From Bdellovibrionales bacterium (lineage in GTDB: Bacteria > Bdellovibrionota > Bdellovibrionia > Bdellovibrionales > UBA1609): a stretch of 8,787 nt of DNA. The notes under the pieces were generated by a model. It saw only the letters and a program-made list of their open reading frames with translations, was not told the origin of the DNA and made no database searches. Below, piece after piece: positions 1 through 6,358 of this stretch (positions within the stretch are counted from its first letter, which is position 1; each line of letters begins with the position of its first letter). Both the position numbers and the translations under genes were made by a program. The DNA is taken from the NCBI GenBank assembly GCA_020435085.1, contig JAGRAB010000241.1, positions 1 through 8,787 of the forward strand, read 5' to 3'.

Positions 1-1
1 G

Positions 2-460
2 AATTATGGCTTTATTACATCTAATAAGCCAGGTGAGGAACCACCATTTAGTGAGTTGTTCTTACTGGGTGGGGCCAATTCATTAAGAGGGTATGATTGG
101 TTTTCAGTAGGAAGAAGAAAATTTTCACAGACAGCCTATAACGAAGCTGTTGCCATTCCTGGCTCGGATGCTAATAAAATTGCCATGAAGCCTTTTGGTG
201 GAACCCAACAACTCTATTATAACCTTGAATTTCAATTTCCAATGATTCAAGAGGCGGGAATTAACGGTGTGGTTTTTTATGATATTGGACAAGCTGAAAA
301 CCAAGTCAAACCAGAAGACTTTCAACAAGATGTCGGGTTTGGGGTGCGTTGGTTTTCGCCCATTGGGCCACTGCGATTTGAATGGGGTTTTCCAGTTGGG
401 CCGCAGGACTACGATGTAGACCCGGTGAACTTTCAATTTGCGATTGGTTCACCGTTTTAA
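2..460 (+). CDS. bamA: BamA (Omp85), outer-membrane assembly factor, C-terminal fragment
   Basis: The 5' part lies left of the window; the reading frame is open from base 2 and gives 152 residues ending in a stop at 458-460. BamA is the outer-membrane barrel that folds and inserts other beta-barrel proteins. The fragment is the last part of the barrel. It shows GGANSLRGYDW (residues 23-33), which carries the RGY/RGF motif of the conserved L6 loop. It then has alternating strand patterns (LEFQFPM, GVVFYDIGQAEN, PIGPLRFEWGFPVG) and ends in phenylalanine (FAIGSPF), the usual C-terminal barrel signal. A TTG at 56 is an internal Leu codon, not a start. The order bamA-skp followed by lipid A genes matches the proteobacterial arrangement. 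A TamA-type Omp85 protein is the alternative, but the skp/fabZ/lpxA neighbours favour BamA. Confidence 0.9.
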   Translation, partial: NYGFITSNKPGEEPPFSELFLLGGANSLRGYDWFSVGRRKFSQTAYNEAVAIPGSDANKIAMKPFGGTQQLYYNLEFQFPMIQEAGINGVVFYDIGQAENQVKPEDFQQDVGFGVRWFSPIGPLRFEWGFPVGPQDYDVDPVNFQFAIGSPF

Positions 461-496
461 TAAGCAAGATTTAATTTTAAAAAGAAGAGGTGTCTT

Positions 497-1009
497 ATGA
501 AAAAAATATTATTAACAGCAGTTTTAGGGCTTGCGAGTGTTTTTGTTTTTGGAGCGATGGCTGAAACAAAATTAGGTTATGTGGATATGCAAAAAGCTAT
601 TCAAGCAACAAGTACTGGAAAAGCAGCTAAAGCAAAATTAGAAAAAGATTTTAATAAAAAGAAAAAAGAACTTGAAAAAATGGAAGCCGATCTCAAAAAA
701 ATGAGTGAGGACTTTGAGAAAAAAGCCATGGTTCTTTCAGACGATGTTCGTGGAAAAAAACAAGCGGAGCTTCAACAAGAAATGATGAAGTATCAAAAAA
801 TTGTTGGTCAAAGCCAATTAGAAATTCAAAAGAAAGAGCGTGAATTAACGATGCCGATTGTTAAGAAATTAAGAGATATCATTCAAGATGTGGCAAAAAA
901 TGGCGGCTATACAATGATTCTTGAAAAATCGGAGCAAAGTGTCCTATGGGCAAAAGAAGACGCCGATTTGACGAATGAAGTGATTAAGGCTTACGAAAAG
1001 AAAAAATAA
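497..1009 (+). CDS. skp: Periplasmic chaperone Skp/OmpH
   Basis: OmpH/Skp family protein of 170 aa, close to the usual family length. Skp holds unfolded outer-membrane proteins in the periplasm on their way to BamA. Residues 1-22 form a clear Sec signal peptide: a KK-positive start, a hydrophobic core and an AMA cleavage site before E23. Mature residues begin ETKLGYVDM, the usual family opening strand. Residues about 40-125 are a long Lys/Glu-rich helical stretch, expected to form the coiled-coil tentacle. The C-terminal part (GGYTMILEKS, then VLWAKEDADLT) returns to the small body domain. An AGAGG ribosome site lies at 486-490, six bases before the ATG. The gene follows bamA by 36 bp, so the barrel inserter and its chaperone are probably co-transcribed. 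Confidence 0.92.
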   Translation: MKKILLTAVLGLASVFVFGAMAETKLGYVDMQKAIQATSTGKAAKAKLEKDFNKKKKELEKMEADLKKMSEDFEKKAMVLSDDVRGKKQAELQQEMMKYQKIVGQSQLEIQKKERELTMPIVKKLRDIIQDVAKNGGYTMILEKSEQSVLWAKEDADLTNEVIKAYEKKK

Positions 1010-1047
1010 TTAGAACAAGTAAAACAGACAAAAAAGGATGAGTTATC

Positions 1048-1521
1048 ATGGGCGCGGAAACTCCACTTTACTCCAATGAGAAAATTAAGGAGATTTTACC
1101 TCACCGTTATCCATTTTTACTTGTGGATAAAGTTTTATCTGTTACAGATGGTCCTGAGACCTCTTCAAGGGAGGGTCGCTCTGTAAAGGCGATTAAATGT
1201 GTAACGGTGAATGAACCTTTCTTTCAAGGTCATTTTCCTCAGCAAGCAGTCATGCCTGGGGTTTTGTTAGTAGAAGTGATTGCACAGGCGGGAGCTCTTG
1301 CTTATTTTCGCCCCAATGATAGTGCCGGTGAGATTATGATTGCCTCAATAAATAGTGCGAAATTTCGTCGTCCTGTTGTTCCTGGAGATCAATTAGAAAT
1401 TCATGCATCTGTAGAAAAAGACCGTCGCAATATGACGGTTATTGATGGAAAAATATTTGTCGATGGTCAAAAGGTGGCTGAAGCAAACATTATGGCCTAT
1501 GTGACTCTCTCCAATCGTTAA
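1048..1521 (+). CDS. fabZ: 3-hydroxyacyl-ACP dehydratase FabZ
   Basis: Hot-dog-fold dehydratase of 157 aa that converts 3-hydroxyacyl-ACP to trans-2-enoyl-ACP in cytosolic fatty acid synthesis. It therefore competes with LpxA for the same 3-hydroxyacyl-ACP pool. Diagnostic motifs are LPHRYPFLLVDKV (17-29) and NEPFFQGHFP (55-64), followed by MPGVLLVEVIAQAGA (69-83). The catalytic pair is His62 and Glu76, with the same 14-residue spacing as E. coli His54/Glu68. Compared with E. coli FabZ, about 8 extra residues lie between strands at roughly 34-46 (DGPETSSREGRS). AAGGA at 1034-1038 supports the ATG at 1048; an ATG at 1038 is out of frame. The gene sits 38 bp after skp and 26 bp before lpxA. E. 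coli has lpxD between skp and fabZ; here it is absent. Confidence 0.95.
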   Translation: MGAETPLYSNEKIKEILPHRYPFLLVDKVLSVTDGPETSSREGRSVKAIKCVTVNEPFFQGHFPQQAVMPGVLLVEVIAQAGALAYFRPNDSAGEIMIASINSAKFRRPVVPGDQLEIHASVEKDRRNMTVIDGKIFVDGQKVAEANIMAYVTLSNR

Positions 1522-1547
1522 CTGACTATTTTAAGGAGTGCCAAGTA

Positions 1548-2330
1548 GTGAAAATTCACCCAACGGCAGTAATATCTGAGCAAGCTGAACTCCACGAATC
1601 TGTTGAAGTGGGACCATATGCTATTATTAATGGTCGAGTGCAAATAGATGAAGGCACTCGGATTTTACCTCACGCCATTATTGGTTCTGACCATGGTGTT
1701 TTAAAGATAGGAAAACGAAATATTTTTTACTCTTGTGCAGCTGTCGGCGGCCCCCCACAAGATTTAAAATATAACAATGATCCAACAGAACTTGTAATTG
1801 GTGACGATAATTTATTTCGTGAATTTACCACAATTAACATTGGTACTGTCACCGGTGGTGGTCGTACACTTATTGGCAATAAATGTATGTTTATGGCCTA
1901 TGTTCACGTGGCCCATGATTGTCATATTGGAAATAATGTCATTGTAGCCAATTCCTCTAATTTCGCTGGGCATGTGACTGTTGAAGACAATGTTCGTATT
2001 GGTGGTATTTGTCAGTTTAATCAATTTGTTAAAGTAGGAAGATATTCTTATATTGCTGGAGACAGTGCTGTGAATAAAGATATTATTCCTTATTCCATGG
2101 CTCAAGGGAAGTATGCTGTCGCGCGAGCCACTAATAAGATTGGCCTCGAGCGGGCCGGTTTTTCGAGTGAAGATGTTCAAGCCATTCATCGCTCTATTCG
2201 AACTCTTGTTATGGGCAATCCAACAATTGAAGAAGCCTTAGCTGAAATAGAAAAATCATTTGGAAATATTGAGGCTGTAAAAGTGTTGACTGATTTTGTG
2301 AAAAGTTCCGAGAGAGGAATTGCGCGATGA
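1548..2330 (+). CDS. lpxA: UDP-N-acetylglucosamine acyltransferase LpxA
   Basis: First enzyme of lipid A synthesis (cytosolic homotrimer): transfers a 3-hydroxyacyl chain from ACP to the 3 position of UDP-GlcNAc or its 3-amino analogue. The 260 aa match the family length. Residues 1-185 are hexapeptide repeats forming the left-handed beta helix; the C-terminal helical part follows. Recognisable sites, two residues behind E. coli numbering, are QDLKY (71-75, Lys74), VHVAHDC (119-125, catalytic His123 and His120), GH (141-142) and Arg202. Gly171 aligns with E. coli Gly173, the acyl-chain ruler, which suggests a long (about C14) chain. The residue equivalent to E. coli His160 is Asn158. The start is GTG at 1548, supported by AAGGAG at 1533-1538 with a 9-base spacer. 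The stop overlaps the next ATG by 4 bp (ATGA). Confidence 0.95.
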   Translation: MKIHPTAVISEQAELHESVEVGPYAIINGRVQIDEGTRILPHAIIGSDHGVLKIGKRNIFYSCAAVGGPPQDLKYNNDPTELVIGDDNLFREFTTINIGTVTGGGRTLIGNKCMFMAYVHVAHDCHIGNNVIVANSSNFAGHVTVEDNVRIGGICQFNQFVKVGRYSYIAGDSAVNKDIIPYSMAQGKYAVARATNKIGLERAGFSSEDVQAIHRSIRTLVMGNPTIEEALAEIEKSFGNIEAVKVLTDFVKSSERGIAR

Positions 2331-3292
2331 CATCACTCAAGTGTGCTGTTGTTGGAGTTGGGCATTTAGGTCGTTTTCATGCACAAAAATATCAAGCAGC
2401 AAAAAATGCAGAGTTGGTTGCTGTTTGTGATCCAAGTTCTGATCGGCTTAAGGCGATGTCAGAAGAGCTTAAAGTCCCTGGTGTTTCAAATTACAAAGAT
2501 TTATTGGGTAAAGTGGATGCCGTCACTGTGGCCGCGATCACTCCTGCTCACTATGAGATCTCAAAGTTTTTTTTAGAAAATAGCGTTCATGTCAATGTAG
2601 AAAAACCCCTTACAACTACGAGTCAAGAGGGAGAAGAGCTTTGTAAAATCGCTGAATCTAAAAACTTAGTTCTTCAAGTAGGACATGTGGAAAGGTTTAA
2701 TCCCGCGCTTATTTCAGCTCAGAAAAAATTAAAAGAGCCACTTTTTATTGAATGTCATCGATTAGCTCCATTTAAGCCAAGAAGTATGGATGTTTCTGTT
2801 GTTTTAGATCTAATGATTCATGACTTAGATGTTATTTTGTCTCTGGTAAAAAGTGAACCCATTGCAGTTAGTGCTATTGGATCCCCTGTTTTGACGTCCC
2901 TTCCAGATATTGCCAATGCTCGAATAGAATTTGCTTCGGGGTGTGTGGCCAACGTGACATCTTCTCGAGTCTCTCAGCGGAGTGAAAGAAAATTTCGGGT
3001 TTTTCAACCCAGTCAGTATTTGTCTATTGATTTTGGCTCTGGAGAAGTGAACTTATTGACGAAAACAGGGGAGCTCACAGGGGATTTGATGTCAGGAGAG
3101 GTGGACCTTCCTTTAGAGGCAGATGCTTGGAGTTTAGAAAAAGGCGATGCTCTCTTGGCAGAAACGCAAAGTTTTGTAGATAGCATTGTAGAATCTAGAC
3201 CTCCTGTCGTTTCTGGGCGTGACGGGTTAATTGCATTAAGGCTTGCAGAAAAGATTTTGGAAGATATCAATCAACGACTCAAGAATAAATGA
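2327..3292 (+). CDS. Gfo/Idh/MocA-family oxidoreductase, probable GnnA-like UDP-GlcNAc 3-dehydrogenase
   Basis: NAD(P)-dependent sugar oxidoreductase of 321 aa. The N-terminal Rossmann domain has VVGVGHLGRFHA (8-19). Asp35 ends the second strand (VCDP), which favours NAD over NADP. The family motif EKPL is at 92-95. The C-terminal substrate domain carries VGHVERFNPA (118-127) and DLMIH (161-165), the Asp-x3-His pair typical of the catalytic region. In Acidithiobacillus ferrooxidans and Leptospira, GnnA oxidises the 3-OH of UDP-GlcNAc, and the aminotransferase GnnB then makes UDP-GlcNAc3N, the LpxA substrate for diamino-sugar lipid A. The position between lpxA and lpxB, with 4-bp overlaps on both sides, strongly ties this gene to lipid A. 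No gnnB is visible, so GnnA function is inferred; another sugar-nucleotide dehydrogenase remains possible. AGAGG at 2313-2317 precedes the ATG. Confidence 0.85.
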   Translation: MTSLKCAVVGVGHLGRFHAQKYQAAKNAELVAVCDPSSDRLKAMSEELKVPGVSNYKDLLGKVDAVTVAAITPAHYEISKFFLENSVHVNVEKPLTTTSQEGEELCKIAESKNLVLQVGHVERFNPALISAQKKLKEPLFIECHRLAPFKPRSMDVSVVLDLMIHDLDVILSLVKSEPIAVSAIGSPVLTSLPDIANARIEFASGCVANVTSSRVSQRSERKFRVFQPSQYLSIDFGSGEVNLLTKTGELTGDLMSGEVDLPLEADAWSLEKGDALLAETQSFVDSIVESRPPVVSGRDGLIALRLAEKILEDINQRLKNK

Positions 3293-4467
3293 TGTCCCCA
3301 ACCACAGAGAAATCTCATCCTAAAGTTTTAATTGTTGCCGCCGAAGCCTCAAGCAGCCTCTATGCTCAGCGGTTGTTAGAACTTTGGAAAGCAGAAAATA
3401 AAAATATCACTGCATTTGGCATTGGCAGTCGAAAGATGGAGTCTTTAGGGTTTCAGATGGTTGGGCGATCTGAGGAAATGGCTGTCGTGGGGCTTCAAGA
3501 AGTGATAGCCCATTGGGGGCTCATTAAAAGTACATTTTATGGTTTGCTTGAGAGAGCTCAAGAAGAAAAACCAGATTTTGCACTTCTTCTTGATTATCCT
3601 GATTTTAATTTACGATTGGCTAAAAAATTAAAAGCTCAAGGTATTCCTGTCGTTTATTATATTTCTCCACAAATTTGGGCCTGGCGGCAGGGGCGAGTAA
3701 AAAAAATGCGAGCGGTTGTTGATAAAATGCTTGTTCTTTTTCCTTTTGAAAAAAAGTTTTATGATGAACATCACGTACCTTGTGATTTTGTGGGACACCC
3801 TCTTTTAGATGAGCTTCATGATGATTTATTGAACCCAGAGGCTATTCGATTACGAAAACAAAAATATGGTTTGGATTCAGAAAATAAAGTGATTGCCTTG
3901 ATGCCAGGGTCAAGAAATTCAGAAATCAAGCATCATTTAGAAACACAGCTGGCTGTGGCTCAAAAATTATATGATGAAGATTCTCAGAGACAGTTTATTC
4001 TGATTGTAGCTCCAACTTTTGATAAAGAAGAGTTTCAAAAAAAGCTACCTCCATTAAATTTTCCTCTACAGTTGGTTCAAGGTGAATCTTTTGAAATGAT
4101 AAGCCTTGCTGATGTTGTATTAACAGCCTCTGGGACGGCCACACTTATGGTTGGATTGATGGAAAAGCCCATGGTGATTATGTATAAAATGAATCCCATG
4201 ACGGCTTTTTTGGCAAAAAGATTTGTCACTCATACAAAATATTTTGGGATGATTAATTTAATTTTAAATCAAATGGTGGCACCAGAGTTTTTTCAAGAGC
4301 AAGCCTCAGTAGAGAATCTTTCACAGGCATTAGAGCGATTTTTATCAAATACAGATTTATATCACTCAACTCAAAACTTATTAAAAAGTGCGAAAACTTT
4401 ATTGGGAGAGCGTGGAGCCACGAGGAAAGTAAATCAGTCTTTAGAGGAATTTTGGAGGAAGGGGTGA
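3289..4467 (+). CDS. lpxB: Lipid-A-disaccharide synthase LpxB
   Basis: GT-B glycosyltransferase (family 19), 392 aa, that joins UDP-2,3-diacylglucosamine and lipid X into the beta-1,6 disaccharide at the inner face of the cytoplasmic membrane. Family signatures are LDYPDFNLRLAKKLK (101-115; Asp102 aligns with E. coli Asp98), YYISPQIWAWRQGRVKKM (123-140), FVGHPLLD (167-174), LMPGSRNSEI (204-213; Arg209 aligns with E. coli Arg201) and ASGTATL (280-286). The first loop departs from consensus: GEASGD/GETSGD is AEASSS here (18-23), losing both glycines and the Asp. The frame is intact and all later motifs are present, so decay is unlikely. The gene begins ATGATG; either Met could be used, overlapping the previous stop by 4 or 1 bp. 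The ribosome site is weak, so translation probably depends on coupling to the preceding gene. Confidence 0.94.
   Translation: MMSPTTEKSHPKVLIVAAEASSSLYAQRLLELWKAENKNITAFGIGSRKMESLGFQMVGRSEEMAVVGLQEVIAHWGLIKSTFYGLLERAQEEKPDFALLLDYPDFNLRLAKKLKAQGIPVVYYISPQIWAWRQGRVKKMRAVVDKMLVLFPFEKKFYDEHHVPCDFVGHPLLDELHDDLLNPEAIRLRKQKYGLDSENKVIALMPGSRNSEIKHHLETQLAVAQKLYDEDSQRQFILIVAPTFDKEEFQKKLPPLNFPLQLVQGESFEMISLADVVLTASGTATLMVGLMEKPMVIMYKMNPMTAFLAKRFVTHTKYFGMINLILNQMVAPEFFQEQASVENLSQALERFLSNTDLYHSTQNLLKSAKTLLGERGATRKVNQSLEEFWRKG
4454..4458 (+). promoter_or_regulatory. Ribosome binding site deciding the lpxK start
   Basis: GGAGG inside the 3' end of lpxB, five bases before GTG 4464. It rules out the in-frame TTG at 4452, whose own second and third codons contain this site. 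Confidence 0.8.
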
Positions 4468-5474
4468 GCGTATTAACACCTCTGGCTGAAATTTATAAAG
4501 GCATAGCTTCAACTCGTAATGCTCTTTATGATCGAAATGTACTAAAAATAGAAAAACTAAATGTTCCTGTCGTGAGCGTAGGTAATCTCACCATGGGAGG
4601 AACTGGAAAAACTCCTGCTGTTCTTTTTCTTGTAGATCTTTTATTAAAAAATGGGAAATCTGTGGGCGTTATTTCACGAGGATATGGTCGTAAAACATCT
4701 GGTGTCTTAGAGGTCGAAGCCGCCTTTGATACAAATTTATTTGGCGATGAACCAGCATTAATTAAAAAACATTTTCCCAATATTTCTGTCTTTGTTGGAG
4801 AAAAAAGAGTTGAAGCCGGTCGAGCATTGCTTAAAAAAAATAAAGTGGATGTTATTATTGCCGATGATGCATTTCAACATCGAAGGCTTTATCGAAACCT
4901 TGATATTGTGCTTTTAGATGCAACAGAATCTTTATTGAATTACGAAGTATTTCCACAAGGACGAGCTCGTGAACCTAAGAAAGGTTTGGAGAGGGCTGAT
5001 ATTGTTCTCATAACAAAAGCAAACTTAGAGGGAGCTTTACTAAAAGATGAAATCATTCGATTCTTCAATAATGATTTAAACACGGAGATCAAACAAGATA
5101 CTTTTATCAGTGAAATGGTTTTGGGAAAGGCTTACTTTCTTTTCTCTGATAAAGAAGTGATATTTCAGCCCGGTGAAAAAGTCACTCTTGTCTCAGCCGT
5201 TGGGAATCCTGATTCTTTTGAAAAACTCTGTAAAAAAGAATATAAAGTTGATATTCAGCAGCATTTGAAATTTTCAGATCACTATCGTTTTTTAAAAAAT
5301 GATTTTTTAAGTTTAGAGTCGTTTTCTGGTAAAATTATTGTGACAGAAAAAGATGCAATAAAGTTGAGATCTTTGAATCTAGCTCATTTAGAAATTGTGG
5401 TGGCACCACTGAAGATGAAAATTCCCGATCAGTTTGAGGTTTTTAGTGAAAAAATTATTGGGCTTTGTTCTTAA
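4464..5474 (+). CDS. lpxK: Tetraacyldisaccharide 4'-kinase LpxK
   Basis: Membrane-associated P-loop kinase that phosphorylates the 4' position of the lipid A disaccharide. The GTG at 4464 is preferred over an in-frame TTG at 4452: GGAGG at 4454-4458 is correctly spaced for it and it makes a GTGA overlap with the lpxB stop. This gives 336 aa. Motifs are the Walker A region VGNLTMGGTGKTP (39-51), ISRGYGRK (70-77), FGDEP (94-98, whose Asp is equivalent to the catalytic Asp99 of the family), DDAFQHRRL (134-142), FPQGRAREP (163-171), SDHYRF (271-276) and VTEKDAIK (293-300). The usual DDGFQH reads DDAFQH, a mild change. The N terminus is amphipathic rather than a strong membrane segment. An intact LpxK implies that the precursor is 4'-phosphorylated at least transiently. 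Confidence 0.93.
   Translation: MSVLTPLAEIYKGIASTRNALYDRNVLKIEKLNVPVVSVGNLTMGGTGKTPAVLFLVDLLLKNGKSVGVISRGYGRKTSGVLEVEAAFDTNLFGDEPALIKKHFPNISVFVGEKRVEAGRALLKKNKVDVIIADDAFQHRRLYRNLDIVLLDATESLLNYEVFPQGRAREPKKGLERADIVLITKANLEGALLKDEIIRFFNNDLNTEIKQDTFISEMVLGKAYFLFSDKEVIFQPGEKVTLVSAVGNPDSFEKLCKKEYKVDIQQHLKFSDHYRFLKNDFLSLESFSGKIIVTEKDAIKLRSLNLAHLEIVVAPLKMKIPDQFEVFSEKIIGLCS
5436..5439 (+). promoter_or_regulatory. Ribosome binding site deciding the lpxL start
   Basis: GAGG within the 3' end of lpxK, six bases before GTG 5446. It overlaps the alternative TTG at 5434 and therefore argues against that start. Confidence 0.65.
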
Positions 5475-6324
5475 AAGTTTTTGTTGGTTGATTTATCATT
5501 TACCTCTTAAGTTGCGATTTTTTATGGGTGATATCCTTGGAATTCTTTGGTTTGATATATTCAGAATTCGTAGACAAGTCGTGATTGACAATATTTCTAG
5601 AGTTTTTCCAGAAATGACAGAAAAAAATAAAGTGGTTTTGGGGCGTTGGAGCCTTCGTAATATGGGAAGAAATCTCATCGAGTACTGTTATTTACCATTT
5701 ATGAGTAAAAGCCTTGTTGAACGATTCTTTAGGTTTGAGGGTGAGCATTATGTACAGGAAGCCCTATCGCAAGGGAAAGGCGTTTGTTTTTTAACTCTTC
5801 ACTTGGGCAGCGGAGATTTAGCCTGTTCGGCACTTTCAGTGAAGGGCTATCCCGTTCATTTGATTTCAAAAATTTTTAAGGTCAAATGGTTGAATGACTT
5901 ATGGTTTGGTATGAGAGAAAAAGTGGGAACCAAATTTATTGCGCCAAGAAACTCTTCCTATCATATACTTAAAGCGTTAAAGAAAAATGAAATTGTGATC
6001 TTTGTCATGGATCAATTTACAGGACCACCCATCGGAGTGCGTACCAAATTTTTTGGTTATGAAACGGGAACTGGGTTTGGATTGGCCCTTATGGCTCAGA
6101 GGTCGGGAGCACCGGTGATTCCTATTTATACCATTCGACAACTTGATGGTACCCATGTGATACGTATTCAGCCTCCGATTCCTTTTGAAGATTCAGATGA
6201 CCGCGATGAAAGTCTGGCTCAGATGACCCAAGTCTACAATGATTACTTAGAGAAGTTTGTACTTGAGTGCCCTGAACAATGGATGTGGGTTCATAAAAGA
6301 TGGAAGATTTTTAGAGAAAATTAA
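5446..6324 (+). CDS. lpxL: Lipid A late acyltransferase, LpxL/HtrB family
   Basis: Family member that adds a secondary acyl chain from acyl-ACP to the lipid A precursor. With GTG at 5446 the protein has 292 aa. This start is supported by GAGG at 5436-5439 with six bases of spacing; a TTG at 5434 would place the ribosome site inside the gene. A hydrophobic N-terminal segment (about residues 5-35) serves as membrane anchor. The HX4D acyltransferase motif is LHLGSGD (118-124, His119 and Asp124). The second signature VMDQ (187-190) follows, then a conserved block GTGFGLALMAQRSGAPVIPIY about 25 residues later. The gene overlaps lpxK by 29 bp. Whether it acts like LpxL, LpxM or LpxP cannot be told from sequence. 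No Kdo transferase (waaA) lies between lpxK and this gene, so Kdo dependence is open. Confidence 0.88.
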   Translation: MKKLLGFVLKSFCWLIYHLPLKLRFFMGDILGILWFDIFRIRRQVVIDNISRVFPEMTEKNKVVLGRWSLRNMGRNLIEYCYLPFMSKSLVERFFRFEGEHYVQEALSQGKGVCFLTLHLGSGDLACSALSVKGYPVHLISKIFKVKWLNDLWFGMREKVGTKFIAPRNSSYHILKALKKNEIVIFVMDQFTGPPIGVRTKFFGYETGTGFGLALMAQRSGAPVIPIYTIRQLDGTHVIRIQPPIPFEDSDDRDESLAQMTQVYNDYLEKFVLECPEQWMWVHKRWKIFREN

Positions 6325-6346
6325 TTTACAATATTGTCGAGCTCAT

Positions 6347-6352
6347 AGGAGG
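6347..6352 (+). promoter_or_regulatory. Strong ribosome binding site for the DUF3108 lipoprotein
   Basis: A perfect AGGAGG six bases before TTG 6359. It is the strongest Shine-Dalgarno match in the window and may compensate for the weak TTG start codon. It fixes the N terminus at the lipoprotein signal. Confidence 0.85.
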
Positions 6353-6358
6353 GCTGAC

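Noticed and set aside
125..436. Minus-strand open frame opposite bamA
   Set aside because: It lies wholly within the BamA coding region, has no ribosome site or recognisable domain, and the sense frame is clearly the gene.
470..481. TTTAA-TT-TTAAA palindrome between bamA and skp
   Set aside because: It is made only of A and T in AT-rich DNA and has no other promoter or operator context; chance is the simpler explanation.
1812..2189. Minus-strand open frame opposite lpxA
   Set aside because: It is a shadow of the LpxA hexapeptide repeats; the product has no recognisable features.
6257..6358. Upstream extension of the DUF3108 protein to TTG 6257
   Set aside because: It would overlap lpxL by 68 bp and bury the lipoprotein signal; TTG 6359 has a perfect AGGAGG at correct spacing.
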